Assembly (NCBI RefSeq): GCF_029846175.1
Contig: NZ_JARWAC010000005.1
Location: 1-64,000, forward strand
Source: Sphaerisporangium sp. TRM90804
GTDB lineage: Bacteria; Actinomycetota; Actinomycetes; Streptosporangiales; Streptosporangiaceae
Length of the DNA stretch: 64,000 nt
Direction of reading: 5' to 3'
Shown: piece after piece, positions 35,105-43,826 of the stretch
Layout of the letters: each line of letters opens with the position of its first letter
How positions within the stretch are numbered: position 1 is the first letter of the stretch
Position numbers and translations under genes: made by a program
Notes under the pieces: generated by a model
Told to the model about the DNA's origin: nothing
The model's input: only the letters and a program-made list of their open reading frames with translations
Databases searched by the model: none

Positions 35105-36985
35105 GTGACGGCGTTTCGGCATTCCGCCGAAAGTCTGGCCAAGCTCACAACTGGAATGTCGGTTGTCGAACATCGGCTCAGCGAGGCCATCGCAGCCCAC
35201 ATACGCGGCACCATGCGCGTGAACCCGTCACCCGCCGAACTCAGGTCCTGGGACCGGAGCCTTCCCATTCTCGCCCGTGACCTGGTCGACGCCGGGCTGG
35301 GCGACGTCGAGATGCTGGTCGAGTACCAACTACCTCTGACGAGCAAGCGCGCCGACGTCGTGCTCGCGGGAGTGGACCTCCACACGGGGGCCGACGCCTA
35401 TGTGGTGGTGGAGCTGAAGCAGTGGAGCCAGGCCGAGCTGTTCGAGGACGACCCCGGGCTCGTGCTCGTCGACGGCATGCCGGGCGGCCCAAAGCTGCAC
35501 CCGCTACTTCAGGTACAAGGCTATTGCGAATACATATCCGACTTCGTCGGCGCTCTGCACGGCCGGAGCGACGCCATCAGAGGCGTGGCGTATCTTCACA
35601 ACGCCGCTGAGCCGGACATCGACGACCTCTATCGAGGCGTTCGAAGCGAGCAGACCCGCCTGTTCGCGAAGAGCAGCAGAGGAGCGTTCCTCGCCTACCT
35701 TCGCGACCGGTTCGCCCCGCGATCGGGGGCCGAGGCCGCCGACCGGCTGCTCACCAGCGCGATCCGTCCCTCGAAACAACTGCTCAAGCTCGCCGCCGCC
35801 GAGATCAGGGACCGCGAGCAGTTCGTGCTGCTCGCGGAGCAGCGCCTGGCGTACGAGATCGTGCTCAACGCGGTCGCCAGGGCCCGGCGGGCGAGTTCCA
35901 AGGAGGTCGTCATCGTCACCGGAGGCCCCGGGAGCGGCAAGAGCGTCATCGCGCTCTCCCTGCTCGGTGAACTGTCCCGCCAGGGCCGCCCTGTCATGCA
36001 CGCCACGGGGTCGCGTTCTTTCACCGAGACCCTTCGCCGGGTACCGGGCAGGGGCTCCTCCCGGGTGAAGGGCCTGTTCAAGTACTTCAACAGCTTCACG
36101 ACGAGTGACACCAACGACCTCGACGTGCTCATCTGCGACGAGGCGCACCGCATCCGGCGGACGTCGCACAACCGGTTCACTCCGTCACATCTGCGCGGGG
36201 AGCGTCGTCAGGTGGACGAACTCATCGACGCCGCACGCGTCCCGGTGTTCCTGCTGGACGAGCACCAGGTGGTGCGCCCGGGCGAGATGGGAACCGTGGC
36301 CGAGATCAGGGAACACGCCGAGGTGCGAGGGCTCCCGGTGCACGAGATCAGCCTCGACGAGCAGTTCCGGTGCGGAGGCAGCCGCGCCTACGAGGAGTGG
36401 GTTCTGCGCCTGCTCGGCCTCCGGCCGGGCGGCCCCGTCCCCTGGCCCGGCGACGACCACTTCACCGTGGCACTCGCCGCGTCGCCGGAGGAGTTGGAGA
36501 GCCGGCTGCGCGAAAAGCGCGACGAGGGCTACTCGGCACGAATGACCGCCGGCTTCTGCTGGCCGTGGAGTGAACCCCGGAGGGACGACACCCTCGTATC
36601 CGACGTACGCGTCGGAGCATGGTCCCGTCCCTGGAACGTCAAGGGCGACAGGGCGGTGGGCACCGCGCCGGCCAGTTCCCTATGGGCCACCATGGACGGC
36701 GGCTTCGAGCAGATCGGCTGCGTCTACACCGCCCAGGGGTTCGAATACGACTGGAACGGTGTCATCCTCGGTCCCGACCTGGTCTGCCGCGACGGGAGAT
36801 TAGTCACGGTGAGAAAAGCCAGCAAAGACCCCGCCCTCACCCGCGGAACCACCGAAGGCGAAACCGACCGGTTGATCAGGAACACCTACAAGGTCTTGCT
36901 CACACGAGGCATGGTCGGCACGTTGCTGTACTCCACCGATCGAGAGACGAACGACTTCCTACAGCGGCTCGTACCGCCGCGGTGA
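35105..36985 (+). CDS. PD-(D/E)XK nuclease-DUF2075 (Schlafen group 3-like) helicase fusion
   Basis: A 626-residue protein. The N-terminal ~200 residues resemble a PD-(D/E)XK nuclease: 'VEYQLPLTSKRADVVLAG' supplies a Glu and Asp84, 'YVVVELKQW' the E-x-K (103-105), and 'LLQVQGYCEYI' a following Gln. The C-terminal part is a DUF2075 SF1-like helicase/ATPase: Walker A 'GGPGSGKS' (273-280), Walker B 'LICDEAH' (342-348), 'FLLDEHQVV', 'YTAQGFEYDWNGVILG' and 'KVLLTRG'. Single-protein nuclease-helicases of this kind occur in anti-phage loci, so defence is plausible but unproven. The GTG at 35105 has 'gggggt' upstream; a GTG at 35084 lies inside the hairpin and is less likely. Codon 566 is TTA. Confidence 0.82.
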   Translation: MTAFRHSAESLAKLTTGMSVVEHRLSEAIAAHIRGTMRVNPSPAELRSWDRSLPILARDLVDAGLGDVEMLVEYQLPLTSKRADVVLAGVDLHTGADAYVVVELKQWSQAELFEDDPGLVLVDGMPGGPKLHPLLQVQGYCEYISDFVGALHGRSDAIRGVAYLHNAAEPDIDDLYRGVRSEQTRLFAKSSRGAFLAYLRDRFAPRSGAEAADRLLTSAIRPSKQLLKLAAAEIRDREQFVLLAEQRLAYEIVLNAVARARRASSKEVVIVTGGPGSGKSVIALSLLGELSRQGRPVMHATGSRSFTETLRRVPGRGSSRVKGLFKYFNSFTTSDTNDLDVLICDEAHRIRRTSHNRFTPSHLRGERRQVDELIDAARVPVFLLDEHQVVRPGEMGTVAEIREHAEVRGLPVHEISLDEQFRCGGSRAYEEWVLRLLGLRPGGPVPWPGDDHFTVALAASPEELESRLREKRDEGYSARMTAGFCWPWSEPRRDDTLVSDVRVGAWSRPWNVKGDRAVGTAPASSLWATMDGGFEQIGCVYTAQGFEYDWNGVILGPDLVCRDGRLVTVRKASKDPALTRGTTEGETDRLIRNTYKVLLTRGMVGTLLYSTDRETNDFLQRLVPPR

Positions 36986-37273
36986 CCGGCCCCTGCGGAA
37001 CCGCCCCACCGAACGTGAGTTCCAGCCAGACCAGCAGTGCCGGTGAGCCGTGGCGGCCCCTGGCCGACCGTCGAAGGCGGTCCGGCGCGGGCGCGGCGGT
37101 GTGGATCGTACTCCTGATCGATTCAGGGGCGACTTTCAGAACTCACACTCGGTAGCGGTCTTATCATTTAGAGTCATCTCAAATACTCGTGTCGAGTCGG
37201 CGTCCTGCACCAGAGCCGATTCACTACGGCGATCAGGTGGCGATTCCGGCGATCCCCCGGAGGTGATGGCGGC

Positions 37274-38641
37274 GTGCCCGCACCGCGTAAGAGCACCGAC
37301 CGATATCGGTCGATGGCCCATTATTTCGGGGCTTTGGTCCGGGATCTGCGCGACACCTACGAGCTGCGGACCGGCGAGCCGATGACGGTCGGCCGGTTGG
37401 CGGCCAGAACGGGTTATTCGCCGTCGATGCTCGGGGCCGTGGAGCGCGGCGAGAGCCTTCCGGAGTCCGGGCAGCGCGTCCAGGCGATCGACGACGCACT
37501 GCGGGCGGACGGCCATCTGAAAACGCTGTGGCCTGTGGTGCAACGCCTGGGACATCGCCCTCTCGACGAGCTGGCCTCCACGACAAACCGGACAATCGCG
37601 GGTTACCGTGAATACGGGAACAGCGCCCTCGCCGAGGAAGACGATATGGAACGCCGTCACCTATTGCAGTTGGCCGGGCTGGGATTGCTGGCGCAAGCCC
37701 CGATCTTCAGCACAGGCGAGCCGCTCCGTCAGATGCTTGAACTCACGCTCGACAGCACCGGCAGGCACAGTCGAGATGACTGGGAACTCGTCTGCGCCGG
37801 TCACGTGTACGCCGTCAACAACCAGCCCCCCGCGGAAGTACGCGATGACCTCGCTCTCGATCTCGCCGCCGTCCAGCGGGCGCTTGCGAAGAGCTCTCCC
37901 GACCAGGTGAGTCACCTCCACCAGGTCGCGGCCTGGTTGTCCGCCCTCCACGCCAATGTGCTGACGCGGCTTGGCGAGCACGGAGCGTCCCGCCGCTGGT
38001 GGACGACCGCCCGTCACGCCGCCGACCTCTCGGGCGACCGGGACATGCAGGTGTGGGTGCGCGGCAGCGAGGCGGTCTTCGGGTTGTACATGCCGCGTCC
38101 CGCCGAGGTAGTGCTCACCCTCGCTCGCAACGCGCAGCAACTGGCCGGCGAGCGGGTCACCCCGGGGCTGATCGGAGCGGTGTCCGCGGAGGCACAAGCG
38201 TTGGCGGTCAGGGGGCAACGGCGCGAAGCCCTTGACCGCCTGCGCCATCTTCACGATCTGGCCAGTCGTTCCATCAGTCGTCAGGAGTTCGGCTGGAGTC
38301 CGGATTCAGTGTGGTTCACCACCTCATGGGTGCATTCCTTCAGCGGTAGCAGCGAGACGGCTCGTGAGGCGCGCGACGCGACCCTCGCCGTTTCGTCCGG
38401 CTACCAGAACGAGGCGAGTGTTCGACTGCATGAGGCGATCCGCCTCAGCAACGAAGGTGGCTACAACGAAGGGCTCGTTCTCGCCTCACAGGTCATATCC
38501 CAGCTCGATCCGGCCTATCTCACGCACATGATCCTTCACACCGCCCGCATGGTGCTCGGCACCGTCCCGGTCGAAAAGCGCAGCGGCCTGCCCTCGCTGG
38601 GCGACTACCGTGCCGCATTGGCGGTACCGGTGCCGTCCTGA
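37274..38641 (+). CDS. XRE-type regulator with C-terminal TPR-like sensor
   Basis: A 455-residue protein. Residues ~14-80 form an XRE helix-turn-helix ('MTVGRLAARTGYSPSMLGAV', 'ERGESLPESGQRVQAIDDAL'). The remaining ~330 residues are all-helical with TPR-like spacing ('LHQVAAWLSALHANVLTRLG', 'AEAQALAVRGQRREALDRLR'). This is the common actinobacterial HTH-TPR architecture, related in logic to RRNPP peptide receptors. It starts at a GTG with 'ggaggtg' upstream and follows the nuclease-helicase after 288 bases, so it has its own promoter. Confidence 0.8.
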   Translation: MPAPRKSTDRYRSMAHYFGALVRDLRDTYELRTGEPMTVGRLAARTGYSPSMLGAVERGESLPESGQRVQAIDDALRADGHLKTLWPVVQRLGHRPLDELASTTNRTIAGYREYGNSALAEEDDMERRHLLQLAGLGLLAQAPIFSTGEPLRQMLELTLDSTGRHSRDDWELVCAGHVYAVNNQPPAEVRDDLALDLAAVQRALAKSSPDQVSHLHQVAAWLSALHANVLTRLGEHGASRRWWTTARHAADLSGDRDMQVWVRGSEAVFGLYMPRPAEVVLTLARNAQQLAGERVTPGLIGAVSAEAQALAVRGQRREALDRLRHLHDLASRSISRQEFGWSPDSVWFTTSWVHSFSGSSETAREARDATLAVSSGYQNEASVRLHEAIRLSNEGGYNEGLVLASQVISQLDPAYLTHMILHTARMVLGTVPVEKRSGLPSLGDYRAALAVPVPS

Positions 38642-38729
38642 CCGGTGTCCGAGCGTAGATAGGCGAACGCGAGATTTGGGGGTTAATACACCGACTATCG
38701 GGATGTGCGCGGCTCGTGGGAGGGCCGGT

Positions 38730-39497
38730 TCACCAGCGGTGGGTCGTTGGTGGGTTCGCGAGGGTGTGGCCGGCGGCGACGGCCTCGCTCACGGTGCGGG
38801 CGAGCATGTCTTCGACGCCGTCCGCCCGGTGCGCGAGGGTGCGAAGTCCCCGGGGTGTCGTCGGTCTGGCCAGAAGCGCGTGGTATTTGTCGTTGCTCTG
38901 CAGCAGATGCCGGGCGCGGAGCGCCGCGTCCGCTTCCTGCACGCGGTGAACGGCGTTTGCGGCGCGGTCGAACAGAAAGCGGGCATCGCGATCGAGGTCG
39001 GCGGGGATGACGTAGCCCGCCCGGTACAGATGGCTCAGGCGAGCGGGTGACTCCCGCTTCTCCGATCGAACCCAGGCGAGGCCGAGGGCGGCCACCAGAG
39101 AGCTGCCCACGATGGCGGCGACCGCGCCGAGACCCGAAAGGCCCGCCAGCTGCCTTTGCACCTCCACCAGGAAGGCGCCCAGCCCCGTAAAGGCCGCCAA
39201 GGCGACGACGAACCAGCCCGCGATTCCCGCTCCCCCAAGAAGACCGCTGAGACGCGGGTCACTGAGCAGAGCGGCATTCTTGAGTATGCGGCGCCGATCA
39301 GCATCCGGTATGTCCGGATCAATGACCGGCCACCTGCCGAACCCTTCGAATGCCACGCGAAGACCGCCTTCCAGACGACGGGGCACTGCGACGGCGACAC
39401 AAGTCCTCAGATCCAGCCCCCGGGAGAAACAGCCTAATTCAGCAGTACGCCGAATGCGGGCGAGACGAGCGGCGAAGGCGCCCGGATCGCCGCCCAA
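38730..39497 (-). CDS. Unknown membrane protein
   Basis: A 255-residue protein with two central membrane segments ('GIAGWFVVALAAFTGLGAFL' and 'LGAVAAIVGSSLVAALGLAW', about 97-147) flanked by soluble parts. The C-terminal ~90 residues are helical and charged ('RDARFLFDRAANAVHRVQEA'). It resembles hypothetical membrane proteins of actinomycetes with a cytoplasmic helical tail. The predicted start is a TTG at 39497 without an obvious ribosome site, so the true start may be internal. It is convergent with the HTH-TPR gene. Confidence 0.6.
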   Translation of the reverse strand: MGGDPGAFAARLARIRRTAELGCFSRGLDLRTCVAVAVPRRLEGGLRVAFEGFGRWPVIDPDIPDADRRRILKNAALLSDPRLSGLLGGAGIAGWFVVALAAFTGLGAFLVEVQRQLAGLSGLGAVAAIVGSSLVAALGLAWVRSEKRESPARLSHLYRAGYVIPADLDRDARFLFDRAANAVHRVQEADAALRARHLLQSNDKYHALLARPTTPRGLRTLAHRADGVEDMLARTVSEAVAAGHTLANPPTTHRW

Positions 39498-39728
39498 TGG
39501 TGAAATGTTTTCGGCTGGCCATAATCACCGCCTTGTCATGGCCGAGGCCATGAATTCATAGCGTAGTCGTCCAGTTACAGAGACGTATCGCCACGGTACA
39601 ACAAAAGGCGAGATACCCCTCCGGGTGGGTTTTCGAGGGCCGGGACTGCGTCGTCGCGGGGCGGCGGCCTCGCGATCTTCCACCGACGCCTGTGTTGTTC
39701 TCGTCCTCCGAACTCGAAGGCAGGTGCC

Positions 39729-41012
39729 GTGGATTCACAAGGTCCGGAGCCCGTAACTCCGGCTGAGGTACAGCGCGCCCGGAAGGTTCCGCTTCATCCG
39801 CTGGGGCGGATGCGGCAGCGGATGGTCGGGCTCATGGGGCCCGCGTTCGTGGCCGCCGTCGCCTATGTCGATCCGGGGAACTTCGCGACGAACGTGGAGA
39901 GCGGGGCGCGGTTCGGGTTCCTGCTGCTGTGGGTGGTGCTGTGCGCCAACGTCGTCGCGATGCTGCTGCAGTACCTGTCGGCCAAGCTGGGGATCGCCAC
40001 CGGGCGCAACCTGCCGGAGCTGTGCCGCGACCACTACCGGCGGCCGGTGGTCTGGGGGCTGTGGCTGCAGGCCGAGATCGTGGTGATCATGACGGACCTC
40101 GCGGAGTTCATCGGCGGGGCCGTCGCGCTCAACCTGCTGTTCGGCATTCCGCTGCTCCAGGGCGGCGTGCTGATCGCGGTCGCCTCGTTCGTCGTGCTGG
40201 CGATCCGGACGGCGCGCCAGAGACGGTTCGAGGCCGCCATCACCGGCCTCCTGGCGGTCATCGTGGGGGCCTTCCTCTACCAGCTGCTGAACGCCGACGT
40301 CCCCTACGGCGGGCTCGCCGGGGGGCTGGTCCCCCGGTTCGAGGGGTCGGCGAGCGTGCTGCTCGCGGCCGGCATCGTGGGCGCGACGGTGATGCCGCAC
40401 GCCGTCTACCTGCACTCGGCGCTCACCCAGGAACGCTTCGCCGACGCCCCCGGCCTGCTGCGGCAGACGTTGATCAAAGCGCAGCGGATGGACGTCATCC
40501 TGGCGATGGGCGTGGCCGGGCTCGTCAACATGGCGATGCTGGTGTCGGCGGCGTCGATCCTGCGCGGGACCGACGCCGAGCCCACCCTGCACGGGGCCTA
40601 CGCGCAGTTCGGCGAGAGCTCGGGCCCCCTCATGGCGCTGCTGTTCGCCATCGCCCTGCTGGCCTCGGGGCTGGCGTCCTCCAGCGTCGGCGTGTACGCC
40701 GGGCAGGTCGTGATGCAGGGGTTCCTGCGCCGCCGCATCCCGCTGTCGCTGCGGCGGCTGATCGCGGTCGTCCCCGCTCTGGCGGTGCTGGCGTTCGGCG
40801 TCGACCCGACGCAGGCTCTCGTCCTGAGCCAGGTGGTGCTGTCGTTCGGCATCCCGTTCGCGCTCATCCCGCTCCTGCTGCTCACCCGCCGCCCCGACGT
40901 CATGGGCGCCTGGGTGAACCGCCGGGCGACCACGCTGGCCGCCGCCTGCGCCACCACCGTCATCGTCGCCCTCAACGTCGTCCTGGTCTTCCTCGCCCTG
41001 CCCTCCCTGTGA
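39729..41012 (+). CDS. mntH: Nramp family divalent metal (Mn2+/Fe2+) transporter
   Basis: A 427-residue Nramp transporter with about 11 membrane helices. The two broken-helix metal motifs are intact: 'DPGN' in TM1 ('YVDPGNFATNVESG') and 'MPHAVYLHSAL' in TM6 (Met and His ligands). It imports Mn2+ or related divalent metals with protons. A GTG start with 'ggcagg' upstream is used. No metalloregulator is adjacent and I found no clear Mn riboswitch in the 230-base leader. The gene ends 12 bases from a convergent gene. Confidence 0.92.
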   Translation: MDSQGPEPVTPAEVQRARKVPLHPLGRMRQRMVGLMGPAFVAAVAYVDPGNFATNVESGARFGFLLLWVVLCANVVAMLLQYLSAKLGIATGRNLPELCRDHYRRPVVWGLWLQAEIVVIMTDLAEFIGGAVALNLLFGIPLLQGGVLIAVASFVVLAIRTARQRRFEAAITGLLAVIVGAFLYQLLNADVPYGGLAGGLVPRFEGSASVLLAAGIVGATVMPHAVYLHSALTQERFADAPGLLRQTLIKAQRMDVILAMGVAGLVNMAMLVSAASILRGTDAEPTLHGAYAQFGESSGPLMALLFAIALLASGLASSSVGVYAGQVVMQGFLRRRIPLSLRRLIAVVPALAVLAFGVDPTQALVLSQVVLSFGIPFALIPLLLLTRRPDVMGAWVNRRATTLAAACATTVIVALNVVLVFLALPSL

Positions 41013-41024
41013 AGCCGCGGCACC

Positions 41025-41705
41025 CTAGACCGCCGAGGCGGCGCGGTCGGGGTCCTCGGGCGGGCGGCCGGACTCCCACGCCGTGCTGAACAGCAGGGCC
41101 GCGTAGTCGTACAGCAGGCCCGGTCGGCGGGCGACGAGGCAGGGGGAGTTCCGGCCGTGCTCGTGCTGGCCGTAGAAGGTCAGGTAGGCGATGTGGTCGG
41201 TCAGGATCACCCGGTGCAGGTTGGGGAGGTTGTAGAAGCGCAGGACGACGTCGTCGCGCTGGCGGGCCACTTCGAGGATGTAGGCCGCGTTGACCGCGAT
41301 CTGCTCGGCGAGCAGGCCGAAGGAGAAGCCGCGGTCGACGCGGCGCAGTTCGTCCGCCCTGGTGGCCAGCCAGGAGCCGGTACCGCGGGCGGGGTCGGGC
41401 AGCAGGATGCGCACCGACTCCACCGCGTTGCCGGCGCCATGCCAGACGGGGACGAAGCCGTCGCGGGTGATCTCGTTCCCCCGCCCGGCGAGGACCTTCA
41501 CCCATCTCGCACGGGCGAGGTCGGCGGGCAGGTCGTGGTTGGAGTCCCTCTGGTGGGCGTAGACCCGTTCGACGCCCAGGCCGGTCAGCCGCGACAGGAG
41601 CAGCAGCGGCCATCGGGCGGGACGGCGGGCGAGCATCCATCCGCCGGCGCACGTCAGCACGGTCGCGAACAGGGAGCTCAGCACCCCGAGCGTGAAGTCG
41701 TCCAC
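41025..41705 (-). CDS. Single-pass membrane protein, unknown soluble domain
   Basis: A 226-residue protein. An N-terminal membrane helix ('LGVLSSLFATVLTCAGGWML') is followed by a cytoplasmic domain with 'NAVESVRILLPDPARGTGSW', 'INAAYILEVARQRDDVVLRF' -like strands and 'YGQHEHGRNSPCLV'. The 'RILLPDP' strand and later 'LRFYNLP...LTDHIAYLTFY' pattern resemble inactive phospholipase-D-like or DUF5919-type sensor domains, but I am not certain. The GTG at 41705 has 'aagaagg' upstream. It is convergent with the Nramp gene. Confidence 0.6.
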   Translation of the reverse strand: MDDFTLGVLSSLFATVLTCAGGWMLARRPARWPLLLLSRLTGLGVERVYAHQRDSNHDLPADLARARWVKVLAGRGNEITRDGFVPVWHGAGNAVESVRILLPDPARGTGSWLATRADELRRVDRGFSFGLLAEQIAVNAAYILEVARQRDDVVLRFYNLPNLHRVILTDHIAYLTFYGQHEHGRNSPCLVARRPGLLYDYAALLFSTAWESGRPPEDPDRAASAV

Positions 41706-41986
41706 CGAGACCTTCTTTCGCGCGGCTCATGCACGGGCGGGCCCGTCCAGCGGGAGGTGAGGCAGCAGGCAGCGCAGGACGTAAGCGGCGTGCCAGGCCG
41801 CGTACGCCCGCGGCGTCGCCGTTGTGGCGGTCGGCGTTGCCGGAGATGCGCGGACGACCACCCGCCCGCGGACGCGCACGGGGCCGGACTGCTCAGGGAG
41901 TTGACGACACGTCACTTTAGGTAATTCTGACCATAAAACAGTCGACCGGTTTGAGTCAAGGTGACCTTTAGGGCTAGGGTGACTTC

Positions 41987-42733
41987 GTGATCGACGTGAC
42001 CGCGAAGCCGGGCCACGCGCCGGTCTTCGTGACGGTGGACCTGGTGATCCTCACCGTCCGGCAGGACGTGCTCCAGGTCCTGCTGATCGAGCGCGGCAAC
42101 GAGCCCTACCTCGGCTTCCCCGCCCTGCCCGGGGGCCACGTGCGCGACGGCGAGACGCTCGACCAGGCGGCGCTGCGCGAGCTCGGCGAGGAGACCGGGG
42201 TCGACGGCCGATCCCTGCACCTGGAGCAGCTGAGGGCCTACAGCGACCCCGGGCGCGACCCCCGAGGTCGCGTCATCACCGTCGCCTACCTGGCCCTCGG
42301 CCCCGGCCTCCCGCACCCGACCGCGGGGACGGACGCGACGGCCGCGCGCTGGGTCCCCGTCGCGGACGTGTTCGACGGGCCGGTGCCCCTGGCGTTCGAC
42401 CACGCGGGCATCCTGCGCGACGCGCTGGAGCGGGCGAGGTCACAGCTGGAGCACACGACCGTCGCCGCGGCCTTCTGCGCCGAGCCGTTCACCGTCGGGG
42501 ACCTGCGGCACATCTACGAGGTGGTCTGGGGCATGCCGCTCGACCCCAGCAACTTCCGCCGCAAGGTGACCAACGCCGACTCCTTCCTCGTGCCCACCGG
42601 CGAGCGGCGCCATCCGGAGACCGGGCGCCCCGCGGCCCTGTACCGGCGGGGCGCGGCGCGCCTGCTGCTGCCCCCGCTGCTCCGCTCGGGCGACGTCACC
42701 CGCCCGGGACCGGTGGTCGTCACACCGCACTGA
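41987..42733 (+). CDS. NrtR-like Nudix-winged-helix regulator/hydrolase
   Basis: A 248-residue protein in two parts. A Nudix domain comes first, with a perfect Nudix box at 50-72 (G-x5-E-x7-REL-x-EE-x-GV, including 'RELGEETGV'); the second is an NrtR-type winged helix ('FTVGDLRHIYEVVWGMPLDP' with 'NFRRKVTNADSFL'). NrtR proteins are ADP-ribose-sensing repressors of NAD metabolism, most of which have lost or retained Nudix activity to different degrees; the intact box suggests activity here. It starts at a GTG. A small palindrome 'aaggt-g-acctt' (41958-41968) upstream could be its operator. The last 14 bases overlap the convergent DUF917 gene. No NAD genes are nearby. Confidence 0.85.
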   Translation: MIDVTAKPGHAPVFVTVDLVILTVRQDVLQVLLIERGNEPYLGFPALPGGHVRDGETLDQAALRELGEETGVDGRSLHLEQLRAYSDPGRDPRGRVITVAYLALGPGLPHPTAGTDATAARWVPVADVFDGPVPLAFDHAGILRDALERARSQLEHTTVAAAFCAEPFTVGDLRHIYEVVWGMPLDPSNFRRKVTNADSFLVPTGERRHPETGRPAALYRRGAARLLLPPLLRSGDVTRPGPVVVTPH

Positions 42734-43826
42734 GCGGGAGCCGCTCCACCGGGACGTAGGGGTCGGGCAGGCCGAAGGCGGACGGGCCGAAGCAGGCCAG
42801 GGCTTCGGGGGTGCGCATGAGGGCGGGGGTGGAGATGGCGAACACGGTGAGGCGCTGGCCGTAGGCGAGGGACTCGGTGGTGACGGGGGCGCCGGTCTCG
42901 CTGTTGAGGGTGCAGATCAGGTCGGGGACGATCGCGGCGACCCGCCCGCCGTGGCGGGCGACGAGGTGCTCGTTCTGGAAGGTGAGGGTCATCCGGCCGG
43001 CATCGCCCTCCAGGGTGACCTGGCCGCGGGCGAAGCCGGCGACGGTACGGCGCTCGACGTCGACGACCTTCCCGGCGAACAGCACCAGGCCGTGGCTGTA
43101 GATGGTGTCCTTCAGGGCGCCGGTCAGCCGCTCGAAGGGGTCGGCGTGGTCCTGCCGGGCCCGGCGCAGGGCGGCGCCGATCTTCATGGCGAGCGTGAGG
43201 GTGCCGGGGATGGAGGTGCGGCGGACGGTGGCGGCGTCCATGGGGTAGTCGCAGATGTAGGCGGCGCCGCCCATCTCCACGGTCATCGCGCGGGCGCGGC
43301 GCTCCATGAGGAGGTTGTCCTGGCCGGTGTCGATGACGCAGTGGTCACCGTGGTCGGAGGCGATCGCCATGGGCGAGCCGGGCACGCCGTAGACGTTCCA
43401 GGTCTCCATCTGCAGCTCGGGGAAGGCCCGGCCCATGCCGTCGGCGTCCACGACCGGCAGGCCGAGCTGCGCGCCGAGCAGCAGCGGGATCATCGAGTTG
43501 AGCCCACCGGACTCGGTGGGCATCGTGGCCGCGGCGGCACGGCCGAGGCGGGCCTCCAGCGCTCGCAGCGCCGCGATGTTGCCCCGTCCGGAGGGCAGCT
43601 TCTCGATGAACACGGTCGGCGCGCCCATCATGGCGGACGGCACCACCAGCGCGTCCCCGGGCAGCTCGTCGACGCCGATGACGCGCACCTCGCGGCCGGC
43701 GCGGAGCTGCTGTTGCACCAGCAGGCGGCCGATGTGGGGGTCGCCGCCGCCGCCGGTGCCCAGGACGGCGGCCCCCTCGGCCAGGTCGCGCAGGCCCTGT
43801 TCGGTCAGGGTGAACGCCACGGTCAT
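42720..43826 (-). CDS. DUF917 protein (S-methyl-thiohydantoin desulfurase-like)
   Basis: A 368-residue protein of the DUF917 family: 'AAVLGTGGGGDPHIGRLLVQ' at the N-terminus, 'ATMPTESGGLNSMIPLLLGA', 'DADGMGRAFPELQMETW' and 'RTSIPGTLTLAMKIG' in order. Databases now describe the family as S-methyl-thiohydantoin desulfurase-like, consistent with its constant pairing with hydantoinase/oxoprolinase proteins. Its ATG overlaps the HyuA-like gene's stop (ATGA), so the two are co-translated and probably form a complex. Confidence 0.88.
   Translation of the reverse strand: MTVAFTLTEQGLRDLAEGAAVLGTGGGGDPHIGRLLVQQQLRAGREVRVIGVDELPGDALVVPSAMMGAPTVFIEKLPSGRGNIAALRALEARLGRAAAATMPTESGGLNSMIPLLLGAQLGLPVVDADGMGRAFPELQMETWNVYGVPGSPMAIASDHGDHCVIDTGQDNLLMERRARAMTVEMGGAAYICDYPMDAATVRRTSIPGTLTLAMKIGAALRRARQDHADPFERLTGALKDTIYSHGLVLFAGKVVDVERRTVAGFARGQVTLEGDAGRMTLTFQNEHLVARHGGRVAAIVPDLICTLNSETGAPVTTESLAYGQRLTVFAISTPALMRTPEALACFGPSAFGLPDPYVPVERLPLSAV

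Noticed and set aside
39561-39728. Mn2+ (yybP-ykoY) riboswitch before the Nramp gene
   Set aside because: I could not fit the conserved core; covariance-model search would be needed.
41727-41915. 62-codon minus-strand ORF upstream of the single-pass membrane protein
   Set aside because: No ribosome site, and a composition-driven sequence; kept as intergenic.
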